Positions 1 to 9,255 are shown, counted from the first letter of the stretch. The stretch is 64,000 nucleotides of DNA from an uncultured Arachnia sp. (GCA_947499145.1 CANMNB010000002.1:95462-159461); one strand, 5' to 3'. Made by a program: numbers and translations. Notes: generated by a model from the sequence alone, not told the origin.

Positions 1-1
1 C

Positions 2-1312
2 GGAGCCGTGCACGCCGCCTGCATGGCCGAGCTCGGACACGACGTCGTCGGCCTGGACGTCGATGAAGCGAGGATCGAGTCGCTGGCTGCCGGCCGTGCC
101 CCGTTCCACGAGCCCGGCTTCCCAGAGCTCCTGGCCCGCAACGTGGAATCGGGCCGACTGCGCTTCACCACCGACCCGTCGCTGATCGCCGACTCAGAGA
201 TCCACTTCATCGGCGTGGGAACGCCGCAACTCGACGGGGCGCTGGCAGCGGACCTACGCTACGTGGACGCCGCCATCGAGACGGTGATGGACCATGCCGC
301 TCCGCGTACCGAGGGACGACCGGTGCTGGTGGCCGGCAAGTCCACGGTGCCCGTCGGGACGGCCCAGCGCCTGGCCGACCGTCTGGCCGGGTCAGGGAAG
401 AACATCATCCTGGCCTGGAACCCGGAATTCCTGCGCGAGGGCTACGCCGTCCAGGACACGCTGCACCCCGATCGTCTGGTTTATGGGCTGCCCGAGGACC
501 GCGGCCAGGGGGACGTCGCCAAGGCGATACTCGATGAGTGCTACGCCACCCCGCTGGCCGACGGGACCCCCCTGGTGGTGGCCAACTACCCCACGGCGGA
601 ACTGGTGAAGGTGGCTGCCAACTCGTTCCTGGCCACGAAGATCTCGTTCATCAACGCCATGGCCGAGCTGTGCGAAGCCACTGGTGGCGACGTCAGCCGC
701 TTGGCCGAGGCCATCGGCCACGACGACCGCATCGGCAAGAAGTTCCTCCAGGCCGGTATCGGCTTCGGCGGCGGCTGCCTCCCCAAGGACATCCGCGCCT
801 TCATGGCGCGGGCGGAGGAGCTGGGCGTCGATGAGGCCCTCACGTTCCTGCGCGAGGTCGACGCCATCAATCTCCGCCGACGCCACCACGCCGTCGAACT
901 GGCCGAGGAGGCCGCCGGCGGCTCCGTCGCGGGGGCACGGGTCGCGGTGCTCGGGATCACGTTCAAACCGGACACCGACGACCTCCGCGACTCCCCCGCG
1001 CTCGACATCGCCATGCGCCTGCGCGACCGGGGCGCGCGTCTGGTGGTGGCCGACCCCGCCGCCGGCGACGAGCTGCGCCGCCGCCACCCCGGGCTCGATG
1101 TCGCCGACTCCGTCGAGGACGCGGTCCGCGAGGCCGACGTCGTCATGGTGCTGACCCCGTGGAGGGACTATCTGGACCTCGACCCCGAGGCCCTCGGGGA
1201 CCTGGTGGCCACCCGCACCATCATCGACGGCCGCAACGTCCTCGACCCCCGACGCTGGCACGACGCCGGCTGGAACTACCACGGCATGGGGCGTGGCGTG
1301 TCCGCTTGGTGA
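2..1312 (+). CDS. ugd: UDP-glucose 6-dehydrogenase, 5' end cut by window edge
   Basis: Oxidises UDP-glucose to UDP-glucuronate with two NAD+, a cytosolic step feeding capsule and cell-wall polysaccharide. The reading frame is open to the first base and begins in the N-terminal Rossmann fold (GAVHAACMAELGHDVVGLD), so only the usual first ten or so residues (the GxGYLG loop) are missing. The catalytic cysteine motif GFGGGCLPKD is at visible residues 254-263 (Cys 259). The C-terminal UDP-binding domain holds GITFKPDTDDLRDSP and ends with the typical IIDGRN. About 436 residues are visible, the normal family size. It could be a close paralogue using another UDP-sugar, but the motifs fit Ugd well. 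Confidence 0.93.
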   Translation, partial: GAVHAACMAELGHDVVGLDVDEARIESLAAGRAPFHEPGFPELLARNVESGRLRFTTDPSLIADSEIHFIGVGTPQLDGALAADLRYVDAAIETVMDHAAPRTEGRPVLVAGKSTVPVGTAQRLADRLAGSGKNIILAWNPEFLREGYAVQDTLHPDRLVYGLPEDRGQGDVAKAILDECYATPLADGTPLVVANYPTAELVKVAANSFLATKISFINAMAELCEATGGDVSRLAEAIGHDDRIGKKFLQAGIGFGGGCLPKDIRAFMARAEELGVDEALTFLREVDAINLRRRHHAVELAEEAAGGSVAGARVAVLGITFKPDTDDLRDSPALDIAMRLRDRGARLVVADPAAGDELRRRHPGLDVADSVEDAVREADVVMVLTPWRDYLDLDPEALGDLVATRTIIDGRNVLDPRRWHDAGWNYHGMGRGVSAW

Positions 1313-1418
1313 GACGCCGGCTGGGGGTTGCGCCCAGCGCGAACCCCTGCGCCGTCGATTCGTTCCCGACGACTCGCTCTTGGTTCAATGGTGGGGTCAC
1401 ACCATCGGGAGCACTCGG

Positions 1419-2429
1419 ATGATCACCGTCACCGACCTGTACAAGGTCTACCAGCAGGGCACGCGCGAGGTGCGCGCCCTCGACGGCGTCTCGCTGACGG
1501 TCCCCGCCGGTTCCGTCCACGGGATCATCGGTCACTCCGGCGCAGGCAAGTCGACGCTGGTGCGCTGTCTCACGATGCTGGACAAGCCGACATCGGGGAC
1601 CATCGAGATCAACGGGGTCGACCTGACCGCCGCACGGGCCGGGTCCCTGCGCAGCGCCCGACGCAGGATCGGACTGGTCTTCCAGCAGGCCAACCTGTTC
1701 GACTCCCGGACCATCGCCGACAACGTCGGCTACCCCCTCGAGCTGGTCAACACTCCCCGGGCGCCGCGCCAGGCCAAGGTCAAGGAGCTGCTCGGGCTGG
1801 TCGGTCTCGCGGACTCCGCAGACGCCTACCCGGCGCAACTCTCGGGAGGCATGCGGCAGCGGGTCGGCATCGCCCGTGCACTGGCCACCGACCCGGACGT
1901 CCTGTTGTGCGACGAGCCCACCTCAGCCCTCGACCCCCGCACCACCGACGAGATCCTCGAGTTGATCCGCTCCCTGCGCGGACGGGACGGACTGGCTGTG
2001 CTCGTCATCACCCACGAGATGCATGTGGTGAAGTCCATCTGTGATTCCGTGTCGCTGCTGGAGGATGGGCGCATCATCGAGTCCGGGCCCCTGACCCAGG
2101 CGGTCCGGAAACTGGATGGTCGACTCAGCCAGGCGCTGCTCGGAATTCCACCCCACGCCGACGTCGCGCACACCGACGGCGTGCTGGTCGACGTCCTCTC
2201 CTCCGGCGAGCACGCCACACGGCCCGTCGTCGCGCACACCTCCCGCGAGGTCGGGGCGGAGCTGAACATCCTGGCGGGATCGGTGGAACACTTGGCCGGC
2301 ACCACCTTCTCCCACCTGCGCATCGAGGTCCCGGCGGGAACGGACCCCCGTGCTGTCATTGCGTCGCTGCAGGCCCAAGGCGCGGACGCCCGGCTCACCA
2401 GCGAACTGCACCCGGAGGGGCTGCGATGA
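1419..2429 (+). CDS. metN: Methionine ABC importer ATPase MetN
   Basis: ATP-binding subunit of a D/L-methionine uptake transporter at the inner face of the membrane. The 336-residue protein has Walker A GHSGAGKST (38-46), the signature LSGGMRQR, Walker B LLCDEPTSALD and a C-terminal NIL regulatory domain (roughly 255-336) that senses methionine in this family. The ATG at 1419 starts the protein at MITVTDLYKVY, as in homologues; an upstream extension in frame has no family similarity. It shares ATGA with metI, and metQ follows, giving the normal metNIQ order. I looked for a SAM riboswitch in the 106-nt leader and do not see one; a small ATGGTG/CACCAT dyad (1388-1405) is the only structure noticed there. 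Confidence 0.93.
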   Translation: MITVTDLYKVYQQGTREVRALDGVSLTVPAGSVHGIIGHSGAGKSTLVRCLTMLDKPTSGTIEINGVDLTAARAGSLRSARRRIGLVFQQANLFDSRTIADNVGYPLELVNTPRAPRQAKVKELLGLVGLADSADAYPAQLSGGMRQRVGIARALATDPDVLLCDEPTSALDPRTTDEILELIRSLRGRDGLAVLVITHEMHVVKSICDSVSLLEDGRIIESGPLTQAVRKLDGRLSQALLGIPPHADVAHTDGVLVDVLSSGEHATRPVVAHTSREVGAELNILAGSVEHLAGTTFSHLRIEVPAGTDPRAVIASLQAQGADARLTSELHPEGLR

Positions 2430-3112
2430 CGCTTCTCGAGACGTTCGACCTGTTCTCCAACCCGGCGCTGCGCAAGGCGCTGGGGCCGGCGCTGGTGGAG
2501 ACCCTCCAGATGGTCGGGATCTCGGGCATCGCGACCGTGCTCCTGGGACTGCCGCTCGGAGTCATCCTCTTCGTCGTCCGACCCGGCGGCATGGCCGCCA
2601 CCCGCGTCGCCGACGTCGCACTGTCCAGCGTGCTCGTCAACATCACGCGGTCCTTCCCCTACGCCATCCTCATGGTGTCCCTCATCCCCTTCACACGGTG
2701 GCTGGTGGGCACGTCGGTGGGCCCGATCGCGGCCAGTGTGTCCTTGGCGATCGCGGCGATCCCGTTCTTCGCCCGCCTCGTCGAGACCGCGCTGCGCGAC
2801 GTGCACGTCGGCAAGATCGACGCAGCACACGCGATGGGCTCCAGCCGCCTGCAGACGATCACCAAGGTCCTGATCCCCGAGGCCATGCCCACTCTCGTCG
2901 CCGGGGTCACGACCACCTTGGTGACGATCGTCGGGTACTCCGCGATGGCCGGCCTCATCGGCGGCGGTGGGCTCGGCCGCCTCGCCTACAACTACGGGTT
3001 CCAGCGCTACCAGCTGGACGTGATGATCGTGACCGTGCTGGTACTCATCCTCATCGTCCAGCTGATCCAGTTCGTCGGCGACCGCGTCAGCCACGCCGTC
3101 GACCACCGCTGA
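2426..3112 (+). CDS. metI: Methionine ABC importer permease MetI
   Basis: Membrane subunit of the methionine importer. The 228 residues contain about five membrane segments and the MetI-type coupling region for contact with MetN (ALRDVHVGKIDAAHAMGSS, with the EAA-loop glycine). The start ATG overlaps the metN stop by 4 nt, so the two are translationally coupled. The size equals the family norm (215-230). Context with MetN (NIL domain) and the MetQ lipoprotein makes methionine the likely substrate rather than another amino acid. Confidence 0.92.
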   Translation: MTLLETFDLFSNPALRKALGPALVETLQMVGISGIATVLLGLPLGVILFVVRPGGMAATRVADVALSSVLVNITRSFPYAILMVSLIPFTRWLVGTSVGPIAASVSLAIAAIPFFARLVETALRDVHVGKIDAAHAMGSSRLQTITKVLIPEAMPTLVAGVTTTLVTIVGYSAMAGLIGGGGLGRLAYNYGFQRYQLDVMIVTVLVLILIVQLIQFVGDRVSHAVDHR

Positions 3113-3206
3113 CCCACCGGTTTCCCGCCTGTCGCGGGATCGGCCAGAACCTGGCCACATGACCGGCCAACCTGTTGTTGGCCCCGAGCAGTAAGGAGTG
3201 ACCCTC

Positions 3207-4043
3207 ATGCGCAAGCTGAGTCACGTCATCGCCGCCTCATTGGCGGCCACCCTCGCCCTGAGCTCCTGCGGGTCCGACCCCGACGGCGGAGCGACGCCCG
3301 TCGAGGGCGACACCAGCACGGTCGTCGTCGGAGCAAGCCCCGTCCCGCACGCGAAGATCCTCGAGTTCGTCCAGAGTGAGCTCGCCGCCGACGCGGGCAT
3401 CGAGATCGAGATCCGGGAGTTCGACGATTACGTCCTCCCCAACGAGGCGCTGGCCGCTGGCGACATCGACGCCAACTACTTCCAGCACCTGCCCTACCTG
3501 GAGAACCAGATGGAGGAGAAGGGCTTCGAGTTCGAGCACGGCGACGGGATCCACATCGAGCCCTTCGCCCTGTTCTCCGACAAGCACGACGACGCCTCCG
3601 CCGTCCCCGACGGCGCCGTGGTCGCACTGACGAACGACCCGTCGAACCAGTACCGGGGTCTGAAGCTGATGGAGTCGGTGGGCCTGCTGTCAGGCATCGA
3701 AGAGGGCGCCTCGGTCCTGACGTTGACCGACGAGCAGAACCCCAAGGGTCTGCAGTTCGAGGAGAACCAGCCCGAGGTCATCGTCCAGCAGCTGGAGGAT
3801 CCCCAGGTGGACGTCGCGCTGATCAACGGCAACTTCATCCTCACCGCCGGACTCAGCACGGACGAGGCGATCGCCGTCGAGGCCGTCGAGGGCAACCCCT
3901 ACGCCAACATCCTGGTCTGGCGCGCTGACAACGAGAACCCCGGTGTGGAAACGCTGGAGGAGTTGCTGCACTCCGACGAGGTGGCCGACTTCATCTCCAC
4001 CGAGTGGCCGTCCGGCGACGTGCTGCCCGGCGCTGTCGGCTGA
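3207..4043 (+). CDS. metQ: Methionine-binding lipoprotein MetQ
   Basis: Extracytoplasmic substrate-binding protein of the NlpA/MetQ family, anchored by lipid at its N-terminal Cys and delivering methionine to MetI. The signal peptide ends in a lipobox, LALSSCGS, near residue 24. The mature part carries family motifs such as VGASPVPHAKIL and NANYFQHLPYL-type residues (DANYFQHLPYLE). I chose the ATG at 3207, which has AAGGAG 9 nt upstream; the GTG at 3198 would sit on that Shine-Dalgarno sequence. The protein is 278 residues, and the gene lies 94 nt after metI in the same transcription direction. Confidence 0.92.
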   Translation: MRKLSHVIAASLAATLALSSCGSDPDGGATPVEGDTSTVVVGASPVPHAKILEFVQSELAADAGIEIEIREFDDYVLPNEALAAGDIDANYFQHLPYLENQMEEKGFEFEHGDGIHIEPFALFSDKHDDASAVPDGAVVALTNDPSNQYRGLKLMESVGLLSGIEEGASVLTLTDEQNPKGLQFEENQPEVIVQQLEDPQVDVALINGNFILTAGLSTDEAIAVEAVEGNPYANILVWRADNENPGVETLEELLHSDEVADFISTEWPSGDVLPGAVG

Positions 4044-4063
4044 CGATCCGCGGTCCCCGAGTA

Positions 4064-4197
4064 GGGCACGCAGTGCCCGTGTCGAGGGGAAGCCACATGC
4101 CTCGACATGCCGCCTCCGGCGGCTACTCGGCGACCGAGGGCAATACGCCGGCGGCTACTCGGCGACCGAGGGGCAACAGCACGGGGCCCCTCGGTCG
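4064..4197. terminator. Hairpin cluster between convergent metQ and pgi, with a 25-bp direct repeat
   Basis: This intergenic stretch holds three structures. GGGCAC/GTGCCC forms a short hairpin at 4064-4078. A 25-bp sequence containing GGCTACTCGGCGACCGAGGG occurs at 4116-4140 and again at 4148-4172. The second copy ends in CGACCGAGGGG (4163-4173), which pairs perfectly over 11 bp with CCCCTCGGTCG (4187-4197). The first copy could pair with the same downstream arm, so two alternative stems are possible. There is no T-tract. A bidirectional terminator for the two convergent genes is the simplest reading. Confidence 0.55.
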
Positions 4198-4207
4198 ATC
4201 GTCGCTG

Positions 4208-5881
4208 TCAGTCCCGGTGCTCCAGGTACCACGTGACCAGGGCCTGCGTGGAGCCATCCTGTGAGGCAAGGGCCTCGGCGTCGCCGAAGATGGCCGGTGC
4301 GATCTCCAGCGCGAGCTTCTTGCCCAGCTCGACGCCCCACTGGTCGAACGAGTCGATGCCCCACACAACTCCCTGCACGAAGGTGATGTGCTCGTAGAGG
4401 GCGATGAGCTGGCCCACCACCGAGGGGGTGAGCGCCGGCGCCATGATCGACGTCGTGGGCCGGTTGCCCTCGAACACACGCGCGGCGACGACCTCCTCGG
4501 CCGTGCCCTCCGCGCGGACCTCCGCCTCCGTCTTGCCGAAGGCAAGGGCAGCGGTCTGGGCGAAGAAGTTCGCCAGGAACATGCCGTGGACGTCGGTGTC
4601 GCCGTCCTGGAGGGGGCGTGCCGGGTTTGCGACGGCGATGAAGTCGGCAGGGATGAGCCGGGTGCCCTGGTGGATCAGCTGGTAGAAGGCGTGCTGGCCG
4701 TTGGTGCCCGGCTCCCCCCAGAAAATCTCCCCGGTGTCGGTGGTGACCGGGGTGCCGTCCCAGCGCACGGATTTCCCGTTGGACTCCATCGTCAACTGCT
4801 GGAGGTAGGCGGCGAACCGGTGGAGGTACTGGGCGTAGGGCAGGACGGCGTGGCTGGCGGCGTCGAAGAAGTTGACGTACCAGACGTTGAGGAGGCCCAT
4901 GAGCAGCGGGACGTTGCGCGCAGGTTCAGTCGTGCGGAAGTGCTCGTCCACGGCGTGGAAACCGGCGAGGAAGTCCCGGAAGCCGGCCGGTCCGATCGCG
5001 ATGGCGATGGGGAGTCCCACGGCGGAGTCGACGGAGTAGCGCCCGCCGACCCAGTTCCAGAAGCCGAAGGCGTTCTCCGGATCGATGCCGAAGTCAGCCA
5101 CCTTGTCGAGGGCCGTGGACACGGCGACGAAGTGCTTGGCGACAGCGGCGCGGTTCCCCTCGTCCGTGCCGTCAACGGCGCCCGCCTCAGCGAGTCCGTC
5201 CACCAACCACTGGCGGGCCAGTCGGGCGTTGGTCAGGGTTTCAAGCGTGGTGAACGTCTTGGACGCGACGATGAAGAGCGTCGTCTCCGGGTCGAGGTCA
5301 GCGGTGGTCTCGAACACGTCGGCGGGGTCGATGTTGGAGATGAAGCGGCACTCCAGGCCGTCCTGCTTGTAGGGCAACAGCGCCTCGTAGACCATGACCG
5401 GGCCGAGGTCCGAGCCACCGATCCCGATGTTGACGACGGTGCTAATGCGCTTGCCCGTGACCCCGAGCCACTCGCCCGAGCGGACCTTGTCGGCGAACGC
5501 GTACATCCGGTCGAGCACCTCGTGCACGTCGGCGACGACGTCCTGCCCGTCCACGACGAGCTCCGCATCGCGAGGAAGGCGGAGTGCGGTGTGGAGGACG
5601 GCCCGGTCCTCGGTGACGTTGATGCGCTCTCCCGCGAACATGGCGTCGCGCCGGTCGGAGACGTTCACCTGTTCCGCCAGCCGCAACAGGGCAGCAACCA
5701 CATCGTGGGTGATGAGGTTCTTCGAGAGGTCGACGTGGAGGTCGGCCACGTGGAACGAGAACTCCGACGCACGGTTGGGTTCGTTGGCGAACCACTCCCT
5801 CAGGTTCGGACGCATGTCGTCCTTCAGCTGACGGAGGTCGGACCAGGCGTTGGTCGTGGTGGGATCGACGGGTGCGCTCAT
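4208..5881 (-). CDS. pgi: Glucose-6-phosphate isomerase
   Basis: Interconverts glucose-6-phosphate and fructose-6-phosphate in glycolysis and gluconeogenesis. The 557-residue protein has both Pgi signature regions: [18 protein letters not shown] with the phosphate loop, and [18 protein letters not shown]; the C-terminal GVELGKKLA with the catalytic lysine region is also present. Length is typical of bacterial Pgi (about 550). It stands alone, convergent with metQ, and its 5' end faces the convergently read wall-protein gene region without an obvious operon partner. Confidence 0.95.
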   Translation of the reverse strand: MSAPVDPTTTNAWSDLRQLKDDMRPNLREWFANEPNRASEFSFHVADLHVDLSKNLITHDVVAALLRLAEQVNVSDRRDAMFAGERINVTEDRAVLHTALRLPRDAELVVDGQDVVADVHEVLDRMYAFADKVRSGEWLGVTGKRISTVVNIGIGGSDLGPVMVYEALLPYKQDGLECRFISNIDPADVFETTADLDPETTLFIVASKTFTTLETLTNARLARQWLVDGLAEAGAVDGTDEGNRAAVAKHFVAVSTALDKVADFGIDPENAFGFWNWVGGRYSVDSAVGLPIAIAIGPAGFRDFLAGFHAVDEHFRTTEPARNVPLLMGLLNVWYVNFFDAASHAVLPYAQYLHRFAAYLQQLTMESNGKSVRWDGTPVTTDTGEIFWGEPGTNGQHAFYQLIHQGTRLIPADFIAVANPARPLQDGDTDVHGMFLANFFAQTAALAFGKTEAEVRAEGTAEEVVAARVFEGNRPTTSIMAPALTPSVVGQLIALYEHITFVQGVVWGIDSFDQWGVELGKKLALEIAPAIFGDAEALASQDGSTQALVTWYLEHRD

Positions 5882-5923
5882 GCGCCCCAGCCTAGTGGCC
5901 GGGGCGGCATGGGCGACAGGAGG

Positions 5924-7060
5924 TCAGCGGACGCTGATGTGCACGTGGTCGTAGTGGTTGGCCGAGGTGGAGCCACGGTCCGAGAACGAGCGCCAGCCCT
6001 CGCCCGCTCGCTGTGCTGTCCAGATCTTCTGGGCGTAGAGCACCTCGATGATTCCCAGCGATCCCGAGTTGTTCCTCGCCCAGTTCGCGACGTCCCAACC
6101 CGCGTCTCCCGAGATCATCACGTCGATCGCCTGACCCGTGGAGTGGTAGCTGCCACCCCCGGATCGCGTGCCCCCGTAGTTGTTGATGCCCGGGAAGGCC
6201 GCGCACAGTTCGCGGAGCACATTGGCGGTGCGCGAGGTGAGGCCCGACATGATGGACTGCGCCGACGAGGGGCAGGAGGCGCTGGAGCCGCTGGACGACG
6301 AAGCACTCGAGCCTCCGGAGCTGGACTCCGCGGCCTTTGCGGGCTCGGGCTCCGGCTCCGGGGCTGGCTCCTGGTCGGTCAGGAAGCTTGCCTTGATCCA
6401 GACCGCCGCACCGTCCCAGCGCAGCTGCTGCCACCCGTCCATGGTGGCGGTGGTGATCGTCAGCTTTCGGCCCGGGGCCACGGTGGTGACCTTGGCGTAG
6501 CCGGTACCCGGACCCGTGCGCAGGTTCACGGCGGTGGTGGCCCAGCGGGTCCCTGCACTCTCGGCGAGGCCGGGGAGCTTCGGGGCGGGGGCCGTTGTCG
6601 GCTCCGGCGACGGCGCCTGCGTGGTCTCCGTCGGGGTCGGCTCGGGCGTGGGCTCCGGGGCGGGTGTGGGTTCCTGCGTCGGTGTGGGGCTTGCGCTCGG
6701 GCTCGGCGAGGCGCTGGGCGACGGCGACGGGCTGACCGACGGAGTGGGTGAGCTGGACGAGGAGGCGCTGGGCGACACCGTCACGGCTGCGAGAGGGGCG
6801 CGTTCTCCGCTGCGGCTGGTGCGCTGCAGCGCGGGCTGGTGCTGCGGGTCAGCGACGCTGACGGAGGTGGTCTCCCCCAGCGGCACGAATGTCAGCACCG
6901 TCGTGGCGGCCATGAGGGACAGTACCGAGACGGGCGCCATGGCCCGTCTGATGGCGTTGCGGACGGTGCGCGCCCTGCCGCGTCGGGCCTCGATCGTGAC
7001 GTCGGGCTGGAGTGAGTTGTCGACGTCGATCGCCGCTCGTTTGGGGTGTGTCACCGCCAC
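5924..7060 (-). CDS. Membrane-anchored SH3b protein with LAS-peptidase-like C-terminal domain
   Basis: Probably acts outside the membrane on or near peptidoglycan. A basic N-terminus is followed by one hydrophobic segment (around residues 42-60, VLSLMAATTVLTFVPLG), then a long Ser/Pro/Thr/Glu-rich spacer, a bacterial SH3 domain (VNLRTGPGTGYAKVTTV, about 170-235), a second Ser/Glu linker, and a C-terminal domain of about 110 residues. That domain has SYHSTGQAIDVM and HYDHVHISV, matching the SxHxxGxAxD plus HxH zinc pattern of LAS/M15-type D-Ala peptidases. The start is a GTG with AGGAAAG 7 nt upstream. A good promoter (7093-7121) precedes it. Catalytic activity is inferred from motifs only. 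Confidence 0.72.
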   Translation of the reverse strand: MAVTHPKRAAIDVDNSLQPDVTIEARRGRARTVRNAIRRAMAPVSVLSLMAATTVLTFVPLGETTSVSVADPQHQPALQRTSRSGERAPLAAVTVSPSASSSSSPTPSVSPSPSPSASPSPSASPTPTQEPTPAPEPTPEPTPTETTQAPSPEPTTAPAPKLPGLAESAGTRWATTAVNLRTGPGTGYAKVTTVAPGRKLTITTATMDGWQQLRWDGAAVWIKASFLTDQEPAPEPEPEPAKAAESSSGGSSASSSSGSSASCPSSAQSIMSGLTSRTANVLRELCAAFPGINNYGGTRSGGGSYHSTGQAIDVMISGDAGWDVANWARNNSGSLGIIEVLYAQKIWTAQRAGEGWRSFSDRGSTSANHYDHVHISVR

Positions 7061-7092
7061 TCGCTTTCCTGAGAATTTCCAAGACTTCTCTC

Positions 7093-7121
7093 AGATTAGC
7101 TTGTGGTTCCGATATTCCCAA
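7093..7121 (-). promoter_or_regulatory. Promoter of the SH3b/LAS gene
   Basis: Read on the minus strand, TTGGGA (7121-7116) and TAATCT (7098-7093) are separated by exactly 17 bp. The start codon at 7060 lies about 33 nt below the -10 box and has its own Shine-Dalgarno. The promoter sits in the 63-bp gap after the aldolase-like gene, in an unusually A/T-rich stretch. Confidence 0.6.
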
Positions 7122-7123
7122 GC

Positions 7124-7729
7124 TCAGCGGCGACCAGCCTTGACGAACGCGGGGCATCGGTCACGCAGGTTGCCCAGGTCCCCACCGCGGAGCGCATCAG
7201 CCAGGAGGACGTCGTCGACGCACACGGCAGGCGCGCCTGCTTTCAACCATTCGCTGGCCGCGAAGGCCCCTACACCTCCCCGCGGCACCAGATGGTCCAC
7301 GAGGCCGAGCGGAGCCAACCGCTTCGCCATGACGTGCCCGACGACGTCGGCGGGGTACAGGGTGACGCCGGCAACCTCCATGCCCAGAGCGGCGCGGATC
7401 TCCGCCGGCGTCATCGCCTGCGGGTAGACGGCCGCGCCCGTGGCTGCGGCCGACGCGACGAGGAAGGCGTCAGCCGAGTCCAGGAGTAGGAATCCAGCCC
7501 CGGCCTCGGTTGCATCCTGGGCATGGGCGGGTGTCGCGACGCCGTGGGCCCCGAACCGGGCCCGCGCACCGAAGATCTGCGTGAGCTCTCCGAAGTCGGC
7601 GTGACCGGCCGGCAGCGTCAGTGTGCGGAGTCCCTCCTGGACCAGCACCTCGATCGGGCCGACGAGGTCGTCCAGCGGGCTGTCATCAAGGCAGACGATC
7701 ATTCCGCTGAGCGGTGGCGCGACGGTCAT
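7124..7729 (-). CDS. KDPG/KHG-aldolase-like protein lacking the catalytic residues
   Basis: The fold is recognisable as the class I aldolase family of KDPG aldolase (Eda/DgoA): a (beta-alpha)8 pattern with FGAHGVATPAHAQDATEAGAGFLLL, the strand GVTLYPADVVG, and VPRGGVGAFAASEWLKAGAPAVCV near the end. In Eda the Schiff-base lysine lies in a FKFFPA strand; here the aligned stretch is VTLYPA with Thr in place of Lys. The N-terminal glutamate strand (LEVTLRT in Eda) aligns with LRTLTLPAG, so Glu is absent too. The protein is 201 residues from the ATG at 7729. It therefore probably is not an active aldolase; a binding or scaffold role is possible. It runs divergently from the transporter at 7843. 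Confidence 0.6.
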   Translation of the reverse strand: MTVAPPLSGMIVCLDDSPLDDLVGPIEVLVQEGLRTLTLPAGHADFGELTQIFGARARFGAHGVATPAHAQDATEAGAGFLLLDSADAFLVASAAATGAAVYPQAMTPAEIRAALGMEVAGVTLYPADVVGHVMAKRLAPLGLVDHLVPRGGVGAFAASEWLKAGAPAVCVDDVLLADALRGGDLGNLRDRCPAFVKAGRR

Positions 7730-7829
7730 GGACCCATCATGCCGTGACGATGCCGCAGGCACACGCCGGTCGGCCTGTGCCCCCATCGACCGCATCCCGG
7801 AGAGTTCGGGTCCTTCGTTGGGCGGTCCC

Positions 7830-7835
7830 TATAGT
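7830..7835 (+). promoter_or_regulatory. -10 box, leaderless transcript of the MFS gene
   Basis: TATAGT ends 7 nt before the ATG at 7843. Transcription starting at the usual distance would begin at or next to the start codon, so the mRNA would have no 5' leader and no Shine-Dalgarno. No good -35 box is visible. Confidence 0.5.
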
Positions 7836-7842
7836 TCCGCGC

Positions 7843-9204
7843 ATGCGACTGACTCGTACGGACCGGCTGGACCGTCTCCCCTACACGCGCAAGCACAACC
7901 AGCTGCTCCTCGGTTCGGGCGTGGGCTGGGCGCTGGACGCCATGGACATCGGGCTCATCTCCTTCATCATGGCCGCGCTCGTTGCCGAGTGGCAGCTGGG
8001 CGACACCGAGCTCTCGTTGCTGGGATCCATCGGCTTCGTGGGCATGGCGGTGGGTGCGTCGCTGGGCGGGCTCCTGGCCGACAGGATCGGCCGACGCCAG
8101 GTCTTCGCACTCACCATGCTCATCTACGGGATCGCGACAGGCCTGTCGGCTCTCTCCACCGGGCTGGCCATGCTCATCGTCCTGCGCTTCATCGTCGGGC
8201 TGGGGCTGGGCGCGGAGCTGCCGGTGGCGTCGACGCTGGTCTCGGAGTTCGCGCCCAAGCGGATCCGCGGCCGCGTCGTCGTGGCGCTGGAGTCCTTCTG
8301 GGCCGTCGGCTGGCTCGCCGCGGCGTCGATCGGCTACCTCCTCGTCCCGAACGTCGAGAGCGGCTGGCGCTGGGCACTCGCCCTCGGCGCCATCCCCGCG
8401 GTCTGGTCGCTGGTCATCCGCTACGGGCTCCCGGAGTCCGTCCGCTTCCTCGAGGGCAAGGACCGCCACACGGAGGCCGAGGAGGTGGTGCAGGAGTTCG
8501 AGTCGGCTGCCGGTATCACCACTGCAGACCACGAGAAGGCCGCGGAGGTATTCGATGAGTCCCGCAAGGTCTCGTGGCGGGAGTTGTGGAGCCCTCGGTT
8601 CCGCCGCGCCACGATCGGGCTCTGGCTGGTCTGGTTCGGCGTGAACTTCGCCTACTACGGCGCTTTCATCTGGCTGCCCACCCTGCTGCACCAGAACGGA
8701 ATGACCCTGGTCAAGTCGTTCGAGTTCACCCTCTACATGACGCTCGCCCAGCTCCCGGGCTACCTCGTCGCCGCCATCCTGGTGGAACTGTGGGGACGAA
8801 AGCCGACACTCGCCACCTTCCTGGGTGGCTCCGCCGTCGGCGCGATCCTCTTCGGGATGGCACCCCAGATCAGCGACGCTTTGGCCCCGGGCATTGAGTC
8901 CGCCGCCTACGCCATCACCCTGGCCGCCGGCTGCACGCTGTCCTTCTTCAACCTCGGCGCGTGGGGGGCGCTCTACGCCATCACTCCCGAGGTGTACCCG
9001 ACGGCTGTTCGCGCCTCCGGCGCCGGCGCCGCGACGGCGTTCGGTCGCCTAGCCGCGATGTCGGCTCCCCTGCTCGTACCCGTCCTCAACCGCGCGGGCG
9101 GCCTGCCTGTGTTGTTCATCGTCTTCGGGGCGATGTTCCTCATGGCCATGGCTGCGGCCTTCCTCCTGCCCGAATACCGTGGCGAGGCGCTCGAAGAGGT
9201 GTGA
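7843..9204 (+). CDS. MFS transporter of the niacin/aromatic acid type (NiaP-like)
   Basis: Twelve-helix inner-membrane symporter, 453 residues. Features include the helix-1 acidic motif ALDAMDIGLISFIMAAL, the MFS loop motif GGLLADRIGRRQVF after helix 2, RFIVGLGLGAELPVA in helix 4, and a long central loop around residues 205-245. The sequence most resembles the NiaP/YceI niacin-uptake branch, but the substrate cannot be read from sequence; benzoate- or sugar-like acids are alternatives. The start at 7843 is supported by the leaderless promoter; a longer frame upstream is not conserved. A strong terminator follows at 9256-9296. Confidence 0.75.
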   Translation: MRLTRTDRLDRLPYTRKHNQLLLGSGVGWALDAMDIGLISFIMAALVAEWQLGDTELSLLGSIGFVGMAVGASLGGLLADRIGRRQVFALTMLIYGIATGLSALSTGLAMLIVLRFIVGLGLGAELPVASTLVSEFAPKRIRGRVVVALESFWAVGWLAAASIGYLLVPNVESGWRWALALGAIPAVWSLVIRYGLPESVRFLEGKDRHTEAEEVVQEFESAAGITTADHEKAAEVFDESRKVSWRELWSPRFRRATIGLWLVWFGVNFAYYGAFIWLPTLLHQNGMTLVKSFEFTLYMTLAQLPGYLVAAILVELWGRKPTLATFLGGSAVGAILFGMAPQISDALAPGIESAAYAITLAAGCTLSFFNLGAWGALYAITPEVYPTAVRASGAGAATAFGRLAAMSAPLLVPVLNRAGGLPVLFIVFGAMFLMAMAAAFLLPEYRGEALEEV

Positions 9205-9228
9205 CCCGTTAGTAGTTACAGTGGATAT

Positions 9229-9248
9229 TGTCACCGCGACCGGTGACA
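9229..9248. other. 20-bp perfect dyad after the MFS gene
   Basis: TGTCACCG and CGGTGACA flank a 4-nt spacer. The dyad lies 25 nt after the transporter stop and just before its terminator. It could be a first hairpin of the transcript end or a protein-binding site; nothing else in the window repeats it. Confidence 0.35.
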
Positions 9249-9255
9249 TGACTGG

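Noticed and set aside
1313..1418. SAM riboswitch before metN
   Set aside because: None of the conserved SAM-I or SAM-II core sequences is seen; only a weak short dyad.
4388..6751. 787-residue plus-strand ORF opposite pgi
   Set aside because: Antisense frame of glucose-6-phosphate isomerase and the SH3b protein; low-complexity Val/Gly/Arg composition.
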